DNA of 64,000 nt from Streptacidiphilus fuscans (GTDB lineage Bacteria > Actinomycetota > Actinomycetes > Streptomycetales > Streptomycetaceae). Within the stretch, counting starts at the first letter, position 1; the number at the start of each line of letters is the position of its first letter. Of this stretch, positions 8,087-15,849 are shown piece by piece. The translations under genes were made by a program, and so were the position numbers. The notes beneath the pieces are model-generated. The model did no database searches and was not told where the DNA came from. It saw nothing but the letters and a program-made list of their open reading frames with translations. Location of the stretch: the NCBI RefSeq assembly GCF_015690355.1, contig NZ_JADPRT010000002.1:507337-571336 (forward strand), read 5' to 3'.

Positions 8087-10138
8087 TTATGCCGACAGCT
8101 CCGCGCGGAGCGCCTCCAACAGCCGCTCGGCGCGCTCCGTCACCGCCTCCGGGCCCAGCTCCGCCGCGCGCACGCACCAGCCGCGTGCCTCCCGCAGCTC
8201 GCCCCGGCGTGCCGCGATCAGCGCCAGCCGGAGCGCCGCACGCCCGTGTCCGGCCTCGGCGGCCGCCGCGTACCAGCGCATGGCCTCGGACTCGCCGCCC
8301 TCGCGGGCCAGCAGCAGGCCGAGATTGAACGCACCGCTGCGGCTGCCGCCCTCGGCCGCCCGCCGGTACCAGTGCTCGGCCTCGCGGACCTCGCCGCGCT
8401 CCGCCGCGCGCACGCCGATCCGGACGGCCGCCCGGCCGTGACCCGCCTCCGCCGCGCGCCGGTACCACTGCTCGACGTCCTCGCCGCGCAGCCCGGTCTC
8501 GTCCTCACGTCGCTCCAGCAGCACCGCCAGCCGGAACGCGCCCTCCGGCGACCCTCCGTCAGCAGCCTGCCGGTAGCGGACGATCGCGGTGCCGAAGTCG
8601 CCACGCCGCTCCTTGGCGACGCCCAGTTGCAGCGCCGCCGCCGCATGCCCCTCGCCCGCAGCGCGGGCGTACCACGCCTGGGCCGAGTGCAGCTCGCCGC
8701 GCTCCGAGTGGAGGATGCCGAGGTTGTAGGCCGCGTCGACCGATCCCGCCTCGGCGGCCTTGGAGAACCACGGCTCGGCGCCCGGGGTGTCGCCGCGCTG
8801 GAGCAGCATCACCGCCAGCGCGTTGCTGGCCTCCCGGTGCCCGGCGTAGGCGGCCCGGCGGTACCACTGCTCGGCGGTGGCCTCCTTGCCCTGCGCGGCG
8901 GCCATCAGTCCGAGGTTGAACGCGCCGTTGTGGTCCCCGGCCTCCAGCGCGGAGCGGTACCACTGCTCGGCCATCTCGGTCTCGCCCCACTCGTCGTGGA
9001 GCGCGCCCAGCGCGTTGGCGGCGTTGCCGTCACCCGCCTCCGCGGCCTCGCGCCACCAGTCGGCAGCGCCGACGGCATCGCCCTGGTCCCGGAGCAGGAA
9101 GCCCATGGCGCAGGCTGCCCGGGTCTCCCCCGCCTGCGCGGCCTGGCGGTACCAACGGGCGGCCTCGTCCCGATCGCCACGCGCCTCCAGCACACTGCCC
9201 AGGCGCAGCGCGGCCGCGGCATGGCTGCGAGCCGCCGCCTGCCGGTACCAGGGCTCCGCCCCTGCGGGGTCCTTCGCCGTCTCGCGCAGTCGGCCCAGCC
9301 GGTAGGCCGCCTCACGGTGGCCGACCTCGGCCGCCACGCGGAACCACTTCTCGGCCCGAAGCGAGTCGCGGCGGTGTTCGAGCAGGTCACCCAGGGCGTA
9401 GGCACCGCCGGTGTGGCCCTGCTCGGCGGCCTGGAGCAGCCAGTACTCCGCGCCGGGCTCGTCACCGTGGTCGCGCAGGTGCAGGCCGAGCGCATGCGCT
9501 GCCGGAGCACTCCCGGCGACCGCGGCGGCGCGCCACCACTGCCCGGCCTCCTCGCGGTGGCCGCGCTGGTGCAGCAGCACCCCGAGGTTGTTGGCGCCCG
9601 CCCTCAGCCCGGCCGCCGCCGCACGACGGAGATAGGCCTCGGCAGCGTCCAGATCCCCGCGGCGCAGCAGCAGCGCGCCCAGCAGGCTGGCGGCAGCGGC
9701 GTCACCCGCGTCGGCGGCCTCGCGGTAGCGGGCCTCCAGCGCGTTCTCCTCCTGCGCGGCGAGGACGGACTCGAAGCTGCCCACGGCCGTCGGCGGCTCA
9801 CACGCGGGCTGGTCGTCGTACCGGCCGGCCGCGTGCATCGGGTCGAGCGCCGGGGCGGAGGCGTCAGTGACGTCGGCGACCTCGGTGGGCTCGGATGGAG
9901 CGGCGAGGTCGGCGGGATCGGCGGAGTCCGCCGCCCGGGCTGGGCCGGAAGGGTCGGTCAGTGCGGAGAGACGAAGCCTCACGGAGGACCACACGGAGGA
10001 CGTCGACTGCGCGACGACGGGCGCGGCGAGGTCGGCGACCGACGGCTCGTCCTTGTCCGGCTGGGCTTCGTCCGCTCGCTGCGACGGCAGCTGCCCCGCC
10101 TGCTCGGCCCCTGCCGGGCCTCCCGCCTTTACCGACAT
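8087..10138 (-). CDS. Sel1/TPR-like repeat protein with 17 repeats
   Basis: A 683-residue cytoplasmic protein built almost wholly of Sel1-like helical repeats of about 36 residues. I count 17 copies of the signature WYRRAAEAG or close variants, from about residue 165 to the C-terminus. The first 150 or so residues are Ala/Pro/Ser-rich and probably disordered. The start at 10138 (MSVKAGGPAGAE) has GGGAG at good distance; an upstream in-frame start at 10231 lacks this. Such arrays are protein-interaction scaffolds; the partner is unknown. The repetitive DNA makes several long false frames on both strands. Confidence 0.88.
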   Translation of the reverse strand: MSVKAGGPAGAEQAGQLPSQRADEAQPDKDEPSVADLAAPVVAQSTSSVWSSVRLRLSALTDPSGPARAADSADPADLAAPSEPTEVADVTDASAPALDPMHAAGRYDDQPACEPPTAVGSFESVLAAQEENALEARYREAADAGDAAAASLLGALLLRRGDLDAAEAYLRRAAAAGLRAGANNLGVLLHQRGHREEAGQWWRAAAVAGSAPAAHALGLHLRDHGDEPGAEYWLLQAAEQGHTGGAYALGDLLEHRRDSLRAEKWFRVAAEVGHREAAYRLGRLRETAKDPAGAEPWYRQAAARSHAAAALRLGSVLEARGDRDEAARWYRQAAQAGETRAACAMGFLLRDQGDAVGAADWWREAAEAGDGNAANALGALHDEWGETEMAEQWYRSALEAGDHNGAFNLGLMAAAQGKEATAEQWYRRAAYAGHREASNALAVMLLQRGDTPGAEPWFSKAAEAGSVDAAYNLGILHSERGELHSAQAWYARAAGEGHAAAALQLGVAKERRGDFGTAIVRYRQAADGGSPEGAFRLAVLLERREDETGLRGEDVEQWYRRAAEAGHGRAAVRIGVRAAERGEVREAEHWYRRAAEGGSRSGAFNLGLLLAREGGESEAMRWYAAAAEAGHGRAALRLALIAARRGELREARGWCVRAAELGPEAVTERAERLLEALRAELSA

Positions 10139-10491
10139 GTCGACTCCCGCGTCCGCCGGGGCTGCGGGCGCCCCCGGTACGCAATCTCCCCCATCGAGCT
10201 CATCGTGGCACCATCCGCAACCCGCGTACACCCTGGTATACCGCAGCTTGTGAGGGTACTTCAGCGCTTTGTCGATTTCGCGACACGTCTACTGTGAAAC
10301 ATTCGCGCGAGCCCCTGACACACTCGGCCCCATGACGTCCCACGATGCCCGGTGAGCCCCCACCTTCCCCGCCCCGGAGGGCATAAGACTGTGCGTCAGA
10401 TTCCGTACCCGTTCGGACGAGCAGACCGGTCCGGCCTCGCCCGGACGGGCGCACGACGAAGGCCCGGTGCCGAGGCACCGGGCCTTCTCTT
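10139..10491. other. Intergenic region upstream of the Sel1-repeat gene
   Basis: No gene is supported here; the open frames lack start signals and cross into the tRNA. It should hold the promoter of the minus-strand Sel1 gene. An imperfect inverted repeat GTACACC-CT-GGTATAC at 10226-10241 could be an operator. The right end carries the terminator of the first tRNA. Confidence 0.4.
10459..10486 (-). terminator. Terminator of the first initiator tRNA
   Basis: Perfect 12-bp stem (10459-10470 with 10475-10486) with a CGAG loop, lying 5 bp beyond the tRNA 3' end. It has no long U-tract, as is usual in Streptomyces. Confidence 0.75.
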
Positions 10492-10568
10492 TGGTAGCGG
10501 GGACAGGATTTGAACCTGCGACCTCTGGGTTATGAGCCCAGCGAGCTACCGAGCTGCTCCACCCCGCG
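10492..10568 (-). tRNA. Initiator tRNA-fMet (CAT), copy 1
   Basis: The 77-nt cloverleaf folds on the minus strand with anticodon CAT in CTGGG-CTCATAA-CCCAG. The three consecutive G-C pairs next to the anticodon loop and an unpaired first acceptor position (C1 opposite U72) mark it as the initiator rather than the elongator tRNA. GTTCAAATC forms the T-loop region and CCA is encoded. It is identical to the second copy at 10722-10798. Confidence 0.96.
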
Positions 10569-10685
10569 TCGTTGTGTCTTAAGCGTACGTCATCCAGGGT
10601 GATCAGAGCAAATCGATATAACCCGCAGGTGAACAGCCGGATCCACGCGAGCCGGACCGTCGCGCGCGCGGCACGGCCGCATGCG

Positions 10686-10718
10686 AAAAGACCCGGTGCC
10701 ATGGGCACCGGGTCTTTT
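10686..10718 (-). terminator. Terminator of the second initiator tRNA
   Basis: Perfect 15-bp stem AAAAGACCCGGTGCC / GGCACCGGGTCTTTT with an ATG loop, just beyond the 3' end of tRNA copy 2. Confidence 0.8.
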
Positions 10719-10721
10719 CTT

Positions 10722-10798
10722 TGGTAGCGGGGACAGGATTTGAACCTGCGACCTCTGGGTTATGAGCCCAGCGAGCTACCGAGCTGCTCCACCCCGCG
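10722..10798 (-). tRNA. Initiator tRNA-fMet (CAT), copy 2
   Basis: Same 77-nt sequence as copy 1, again with encoded CCA, the GGG/CCC anticodon stem and C1 opposite U72. The flanks also match (TTCTTTGG before the 3' end and TCGTTGTGTCT before the 5' end), so the pair looks like a tandem duplication that later diverged outside the gene. It lies 51 bp from the end of the shortened UPF0182 gene. Confidence 0.96.
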
Positions 10799-10849
10799 TC
10801 GTTGTGTCTCAACCATAGCATGGGCGCTGAGGCACCCCTGACCAGCCCT

Positions 10850-11713
10850 TCACCCGAGATAGCCGACCAGCAGCGGATACAGCCCGTCGACCAGCACCTC
10901 GCACAGCCCCAGCAGCAACAACCCGGTCACCGCCGGCAGCCAGCGTCGACGCACCGGCACGGCCAGGAACAGCGCCGCGCAGATCAGCGCCACGACGCAG
11001 AGCAGCGACTTGGCCTGCAGCCAGGCGGTCAGCTCACGCGGACCGAGCTCCGCGGCACGCCCGACCACGTCGAAGCGGTCCAGCCAGTACGCGGCGGCCT
11101 TCAGTGCGAGCAGCATCGCCAGCAGGACCGACATCTGCACACGCGCCGCGTCCGTACTCCGTCTTCGCCGGTCCTGGAGCTGCAACCCGCCGTAGAGGTA
11201 GTGCACCGCGCCCGACGCCACCAACGAGGCGAAGGCCGCGGCGAAGCCGAAGTCCACCAGGAACCGGTACCAAGGAACGGTCGTCAGGTAGAAGCTGTAG
11301 TCCAGGTGGAACTGCGGATCCCGCGCCCCCCAAGGGACCTGGTGCACCGTCTCCTGCCACAACTCCGCGTGCGTCGCCGCCGCCGCGCCCGCCAGCACGC
11401 CGGGCACCCCGGCGACCGTGGCCAGCAGCAACGGCTTGCGCCCGGCGACGAGCTGCCGGCACGGGTCCAGGCTCACCTGCTCGGGCGACATCACACTGAG
11501 CGGCTGCCGCAGCCGGTGCGCCAGCCAGCAGTTCACCCCGACCATCAGCGCCATCACCGCACCGAAGACCAGGAACAGGAACAGCTGTCCCCAGGTCGGG
11601 GCCAGCAGCACGACCAGCGCCGCAAGCATCACGCCGCCCGAGATCGCCGAAGCCAGCGGCAGCACCCGGGGTCGACGCCGGGTCGGGCCTGGCGTCGGCA
11701 TCTGGAAAACCAC
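10850..11713 (-). CDS. Truncated UPF0182-family membrane protein
   Basis: 287 residues that match only the N-terminal membrane part of UPF0182 proteins, which normally reach about 1,000 residues. Family landmarks are clear: WGARDPQFHLDYSFYLTTVP, WYRFLVDFGFA, VHYLYGGLQLQ, LKAAAYWLDRFDVV and the last helix ending VDGLYPLLVGYLG. About seven membrane helices can be seen. The large extracytoplasmic C-terminal domain is missing and nothing like it follows. GTG start at 11713 has GAGGA 6 bp upstream. The neighbouring PPA1309 and PDZ genes accompany the full-length UPF0182 gene in other actinobacteria, so this is probably the decayed or shortened orthologue. Whether it still works is unknown. Confidence 0.75.
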   Translation of the reverse strand: MVFQMPTPGPTRRRPRVLPLASAISGGVMLAALVVLLAPTWGQLFLFLVFGAVMALMVGVNCWLAHRLRQPLSVMSPEQVSLDPCRQLVAGRKPLLLATVAGVPGVLAGAAAATHAELWQETVHQVPWGARDPQFHLDYSFYLTTVPWYRFLVDFGFAAAFASLVASGAVHYLYGGLQLQDRRRRSTDAARVQMSVLLAMLLALKAAAYWLDRFDVVGRAAELGPRELTAWLQAKSLLCVVALICAALFLAVPVRRRWLPAVTGLLLLGLCEVLVDGLYPLLVGYLG

Positions 11714-11826
11714 GGCGGATCCTCGGGCTCGTCGTCGTTCGGTGCGGGCGGAGTGGTAGGGCGGTCGGTATGTCCAACTCCGGCGACGATTATTTGAGTT
11801 CCCGGCGACGTGTGAGGATAGGTTCC

Positions 11827-12366
11827 ATGTCCGACGCCACTCCCCCCGCCGCCCGCCCGCTGACCCGCGCCGCGCTCGAGATCGACGAGTACGTCGCAGG
11901 CCTGGGCTGGGACCAGCCCGCCCGCCTCTTCGCGCTGGTGGACACCTCCGACCTGCTGGCCAACGAGCCGGCCCTGGCCCGCCAGCTCGGCCTGGAGCCG
12001 GGGGCGGAGGGCGAACTCACTCCGATCGAGCAGGACGAGCTGCCGCGCGGCGCGAAGCTGGACGAGTTCCTCGGCACGATCGCCTGGCCGGACGCGGTCG
12101 CGGGCTGCGCGCTGGTCGTCGAGCGCCTGATCCTGCCGCCGTCGGCGGAGACGAGCATGCCCAAGGGCAAGAGCGAGAAGGAGCTGGCGGCGTTCGTCGC
12201 CCAGCACCCGGAGCGGCAGGAGGTCCGCATGACCGTCGCGGTCCTCCGCGACGGCAGCCGCGAGACGGCACTCCGCCTCCGCGAGAAGGACTCCCCCCGC
12301 GAGGTCCTCACCGGCCCCGCCCTCGTCCCCGGCCTCGCCGACGCCCTGCTGACAACGTTCAGCTAG
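11827..12366 (+). CDS. PPA1309 family protein
   Basis: 179-residue soluble protein of a conserved actinobacterial family named after Propionibacterium PPA1309; no biochemical role is known. It begins MSDATPPAARPLTRAALEID and contains WDQPARLFALVDT, the acidic PIEQDELPRG and IAWPDAVAGCALVVERL segments. ATG at 11827 with GAGGA nearby; an earlier in-frame ATG at 11770 lacks a ribosome site. It is divergent from the UPF0182 remnant and convergent with the PDZ protease. A full inverted-repeat element lies just after its stop. Confidence 0.85.
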   Translation: MSDATPPAARPLTRAALEIDEYVAGLGWDQPARLFALVDTSDLLANEPALARQLGLEPGAEGELTPIEQDELPRGAKLDEFLGTIAWPDAVAGCALVVERLILPPSAETSMPKGKSEKELAAFVAQHPERQEVRMTVAVLRDGSRETALRLREKDSPREVLTGPALVPGLADALLTTFS

Positions 12367-12381
12367 CCCTCGGCAGACGAG

Positions 12382-12454
12382 GTAGTTGCACTCACCTCAG
12401 GGGCGCGGGGCTCTGCTGACATGCGGCTCCGCCGCGCCCCTGAAGTGCAACTAC
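12382..12454. repeat. Inverted-repeat element between convergent genes (copy B)
   Basis: Left arm GTAGTTGCACT (12382-12392) then CAGGGGCGCGG (12398-12408); right arm CCGCGCCCCTG (12432-12442) then AGTGCAACTAC (12444-12454). The centre contains ATGCGGCTCCGCCGCG, a phrase common in Streptomyces intergenic repeats. It lies between the ends of two convergent genes, and the TAG of its right arm is the stop codon of the PDZ protease. Confidence 0.8.
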
Positions 12455-13542
12455 TTGCTGGTGCAACTCGGCAGCGCCGAGACGTCCCCGGAGCGGATGT
12501 CCGCGAGCGCGGCGAGCGCGCCGTTGAGGTTCGTCTCCTTGACGAGCGTCAGGCCCGACGGTGTCGCCGACGCCGCCTCCGCGCAGTTGTCCGCCGGAGT
12601 CATGAAGTACTGCGCACCGGCGTTGCGCGCAGCGATCATCTTCATGCTGATGCCGCCGATCGGCCCGACATTGCCCTGGTCGTCGATCGTCCCGGTCCCG
12701 GCGACGAACTTCCCGCCGGTGAGGTTGGTCGGCTGGAGCTTGTCGATGATGCCCAGGGCGAACATGAGCCCGGCGCTCGGGCCGCCGACGTCGCCCAGGT
12801 TGATCTGCACGTCGAACGGGAAGGTGTGCTCGACGTCCGGCTGGATGCCGACCATGGCCTTCTTCGTGCTCGTGTTCTCCACCGTGGTGACGGTGACCTT
12901 CTGCTCCGCCGCCGCACGCTGCGCCGCCGTCAGGGTGACGTCCGAGCTCTTCTGCGCCGGGATCACCGTGAAGACCACGTTCTGCCCGGGCTGGTGCTTG
13001 GTGACCAGCGCGCCGACCTGGTTCGGGTCGGTGACCGGTGTGCCGTCCACCGCGACGATCACGTCACCCGCGTGCAGCTTGCCGACGGAGGGGCTGCCCT
13101 CGACCACGGCCGCGACCACGACCTCCGCCTCGACCTTGTAGCCGAGCTGGGTCAGCGCAGCGGTCCGCGCGCTGTCCTGCGAGGAGGAGAACTCCTCGGC
13201 GTTCTGCTGCTGGGCCTGCTGCTCGGTCTGGCCCTGGGGGTAGAGGGTGTCGTGCGGGACTATCGCCATGCTGCTGTCGAACCAGCCGGCCAGCGCCGAG
13301 ATCAGGTTCGGCTGGTAGTCCGCGCTGCTGACCTCGACCGTGGTCATGTTGAGGTTGCCCGTCGTCGGATAGGTCTTCTGACCGTTGATCACGATGACCG
13401 CCTTGCCGTTCTGGTCGCCGAGCGTGTTGTACGTCGGCCCAGGACTCATCTCCGCGTACGGCGCGGGAACCAGCAGGGCGACGCAGAACAGCGCTATCAG
13501 CAGCAGCGTGGAGGCGAGCATCGTCGCGGAACGGCGTGGCAT
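12451..13542 (-). CDS. PDZ-domain, Lon-like (S16) membrane-anchored protease
   Basis: 363-residue protein with an N-terminal membrane anchor (TMLASTLLLIALFCVALLVP), a PDZ domain around residues 145-210 (LHAGDVIVAVDGTPV) and a C-terminal Lon-type S16 proteolytic domain. The Ser-Lys dyad is present: serine in GGPSAGLMFALGI and lysine in GGISMKMIAARNAGA. The protease probably faces outside and acts on exported proteins. Conserved in actinobacteria (Rv3194c in M. tuberculosis, YlbL in Bacillus). Its stop codon lies within the neighbouring repeat arm. Confidence 0.92.
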   Translation of the reverse strand: MPRRSATMLASTLLLIALFCVALLVPAPYAEMSPGPTYNTLGDQNGKAVIVINGQKTYPTTGNLNMTTVEVSSADYQPNLISALAGWFDSSMAIVPHDTLYPQGQTEQQAQQQNAEEFSSSQDSARTAALTQLGYKVEAEVVVAAVVEGSPSVGKLHAGDVIVAVDGTPVTDPNQVGALVTKHQPGQNVVFTVIPAQKSSDVTLTAAQRAAAEQKVTVTTVENTSTKKAMVGIQPDVEHTFPFDVQINLGDVGGPSAGLMFALGIIDKLQPTNLTGGKFVAGTGTIDDQGNVGPIGGISMKMIAARNAGAQYFMTPADNCAEAASATPSGLTLVKETNLNGALAALADIRSGDVSALPSCTSK

Positions 13543-13584
13543 GGCACGACAGTACGGGAAGCGATCGTCGTCGCGCCCGCCGGA

Positions 13585-13752
13585 CTACGCTTCCGGCCCG
13601 TCCGCCTTGCGTTCCATCGCCTCGCGGAAGCGCTCGTAGCCTTGCAGCGAGTCGTAGTCGCCCGTGGTGCGGGTCCGGGACGACCAGGTCACCCAGAGCG
13701 CGGCCAGGACCCCGCCCACCAACGGAATGATCCACCAGGCGAGCACACTCAT
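13585..13752 (-). CDS. Small single-pass membrane protein, unknown function
   Basis: 55 residues: one membrane helix at the start (MSVLAWWIIPLVGGVLAAL) followed by a charged tail (DYDSLQGYERFREAMERK). The ATG at 13752 has GGGAG 6 bp upstream, while the upstream in-frame ATG at 13770 has no ribosome site. It lies 42 bp before the PDZ protease on the same strand and may be co-transcribed. It looks like the short membrane proteins seen next to PDZ/S16 proteases in Streptomyces. Confidence 0.72.
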   Translation of the reverse strand: MSVLAWWIIPLVGGVLAALWVTWSSRTRTTGDYDSLQGYERFREAMERKADGPEA

Positions 13753-13920
13753 GTCGTTCTCCCAGCTCATCGTGGTATCAGCAGACTAGCCGTTGATACG
13801 CACAACGATCGGCGAACCGCCCCGGTCACGCACGACGACTTCGTCCGACCCGGCACGTTCGCGTCGCGTTCTCACCCGGCTCGGCCCACATGATCGCGCC
13901 TGCGGGCACCGCCCCGCGAA

Positions 13921-14364
<444 letters not shown>

Positions 14365-14455
14365 GATGGCGGATCGGCTGTCGGGTTCAACCCTTGATTC
14401 CGCATCGTGACACTGGGCTTCCGAAACTGGTCAGAGGCCGCGGCTGGGGACACGG

Positions 14456-15715
14456 TCAGCCGCGCCGCCGCTTCCGGGCCCGACGGACCAGCGCCGCCGT
14501 GCCGACCAGCGCCACCGTCGCGCCCGCCGCGCCCAGGCTGGTCGCCGCGTCCTTGCCACTGAGCCGGCGCCCGGCCACCGCATGGTTGCCGGAGACCTGG
14601 GTGAGCAGCTCGGCCAGCACCTGGTCGTTGCCGTAGCGCGGACGCCAGCCCGCCTCGTGCAGCCGACTGCCGGAGACCACCCACGGGTACATCGTGTAGG
14701 CCAGGTCCCCGGCGGGGGCCGGAGTCAGACCGAGGCGGTGCAGCCGGGCGGCCGTGCCGAGGGCGAGAGTGGCGGGCAGCTCCATCCGTCGGATGCCGGT
14801 GATCTGCTCCACCTCCTCCTGCTCCAGCCAGCCGTCGCAGCCGACCGTGACCTCGCCCTCCACCAGGCCGAGCACCGCGTACTCCAGCGCCGCGGTGAGG
14901 TCGTCGACATGGCAGAACTGCCAGCACGGCCGCGATCCCGCCACCACCAGCAGCCGAGGCGCCTCGAAGTGCCGGGTCAGCACGGTGTCCACGCCGGGAC
15001 CGACCACCACGGCCGGACGCAGCACGGTGACCGAGAGGCCGGGGTGGACGTGGGGTGCGCGGGCGGCCAGTCGCTCGATCTCCAGCAGATCCCCGACCAG
15101 CGTGGCCTCCTCGGTGGCGCGCAACGGCGCGTCCTCCGCGAGCGGGACCTCGTTGTCGGCGAGCGCGCCGTAGACCATCGCCGAGGTGCAGAGCACCACC
15201 CGGTGCACGCCCGCCGCAGCGGCGGCGGTGATCACCGTCTGGGTGCCGCGCACGTTGTAGGCCGACCGGGCCTTAGGGTCCGACTCCATGCCGAGATCCA
15301 GGGCAAGGTGGACCACCACGTCGACGCCCGCCAGCCGCTCGGCCACGGCCGGGTCGCGCACGTCGAGCACCCGCCACTGGACGCCCTTGGTCTCACCGCG
15401 GCGCTCGTCGATCGCCAGCACCCGACGGACACCCTGTGACTCGGCCAGGCGACGGACCAGGCGCTCGCCCATGCCCGAGGCCGCGCCGGTCACGGCGACG
15501 ACCAAGGGGGGACCGTCGTAGGCAGGGCTCTCGATCTCCGGCTCGGGACGCGGGGCCACCACGACGGCCGACGCGCCCGCGAGCGGGGCGGAGACAGCGT
15601 CCTCGGCACCCTCCTGCTCGGCGTCCCCCGCGTCCTGCGGAGGGTCCTCCACCATGTCCGGGCCGCCCCGGTCGCCGGTCAGCCCAGAGCGAAAGTGCGA
15701 AGCTGGGGAACTCAC
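14456..15715 (-). CDS. NAD-dependent epimerase/dehydratase (extended SDR)
   Basis: 419-residue protein. A Pro/Glu/Ala-rich head of about 65 residues precedes a Rossmann domain beginning VVAVTGAASGMGERLVRRL (GxxGxxG). The acidic strand end DVVVHLALDL and LCTSAMVYG (active-site Ser with a Tyr nearby) follow, and the C-terminus ends in a short hydrophobic helix and a basic tail (VRRARKRRRG). The substrate is unknown. GTG start at 15715 has GGAGG at good distance. It is divergent from the DUF2342 gene. Confidence 0.8.
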   Translation of the reverse strand: MSSPASHFRSGLTGDRGGPDMVEDPPQDAGDAEQEGAEDAVSAPLAGASAVVVAPRPEPEIESPAYDGPPLVVAVTGAASGMGERLVRRLAESQGVRRVLAIDERRGETKGVQWRVLDVRDPAVAERLAGVDVVVHLALDLGMESDPKARSAYNVRGTQTVITAAAAAGVHRVVLCTSAMVYGALADNEVPLAEDAPLRATEEATLVGDLLEIERLAARAPHVHPGLSVTVLRPAVVVGPGVDTVLTRHFEAPRLLVVAGSRPCWQFCHVDDLTAALEYAVLGLVEGEVTVGCDGWLEQEEVEQITGIRRMELPATLALGTAARLHRLGLTPAPAGDLAYTMYPWVVSGSRLHEAGWRPRYGNDQVLAELLTQVSGNHAVAGRRLSGKDAATSLGAAGATVALVGTAALVRRARKRRRG

Positions 15716-15849
15716 CGGCTATCCTCCACGGTTAGTTTTGATGCGTACGTAAGTGTCACGTACCGGTCCATCCTGCCCGAGCCCAGGGCATGGCGGTGCA
15801 CCAGGCACCCGCTGTGTTTCCGGCGCGGCCTATCAGATCGAGGCGACTC

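Noticed and set aside
8087..10297. Regular repeats that could suggest a CRISPR array
   Set aside because: The spacing is about 108 bp, in frame, and encodes Sel1 protein repeats; no 25-37 bp exact repeats with unique spacers.
10200..10821. Minus-strand frames across the two tRNAs
   Set aside because: They run through identical tRNA sequence and share the same internal peptide; they are not genes.
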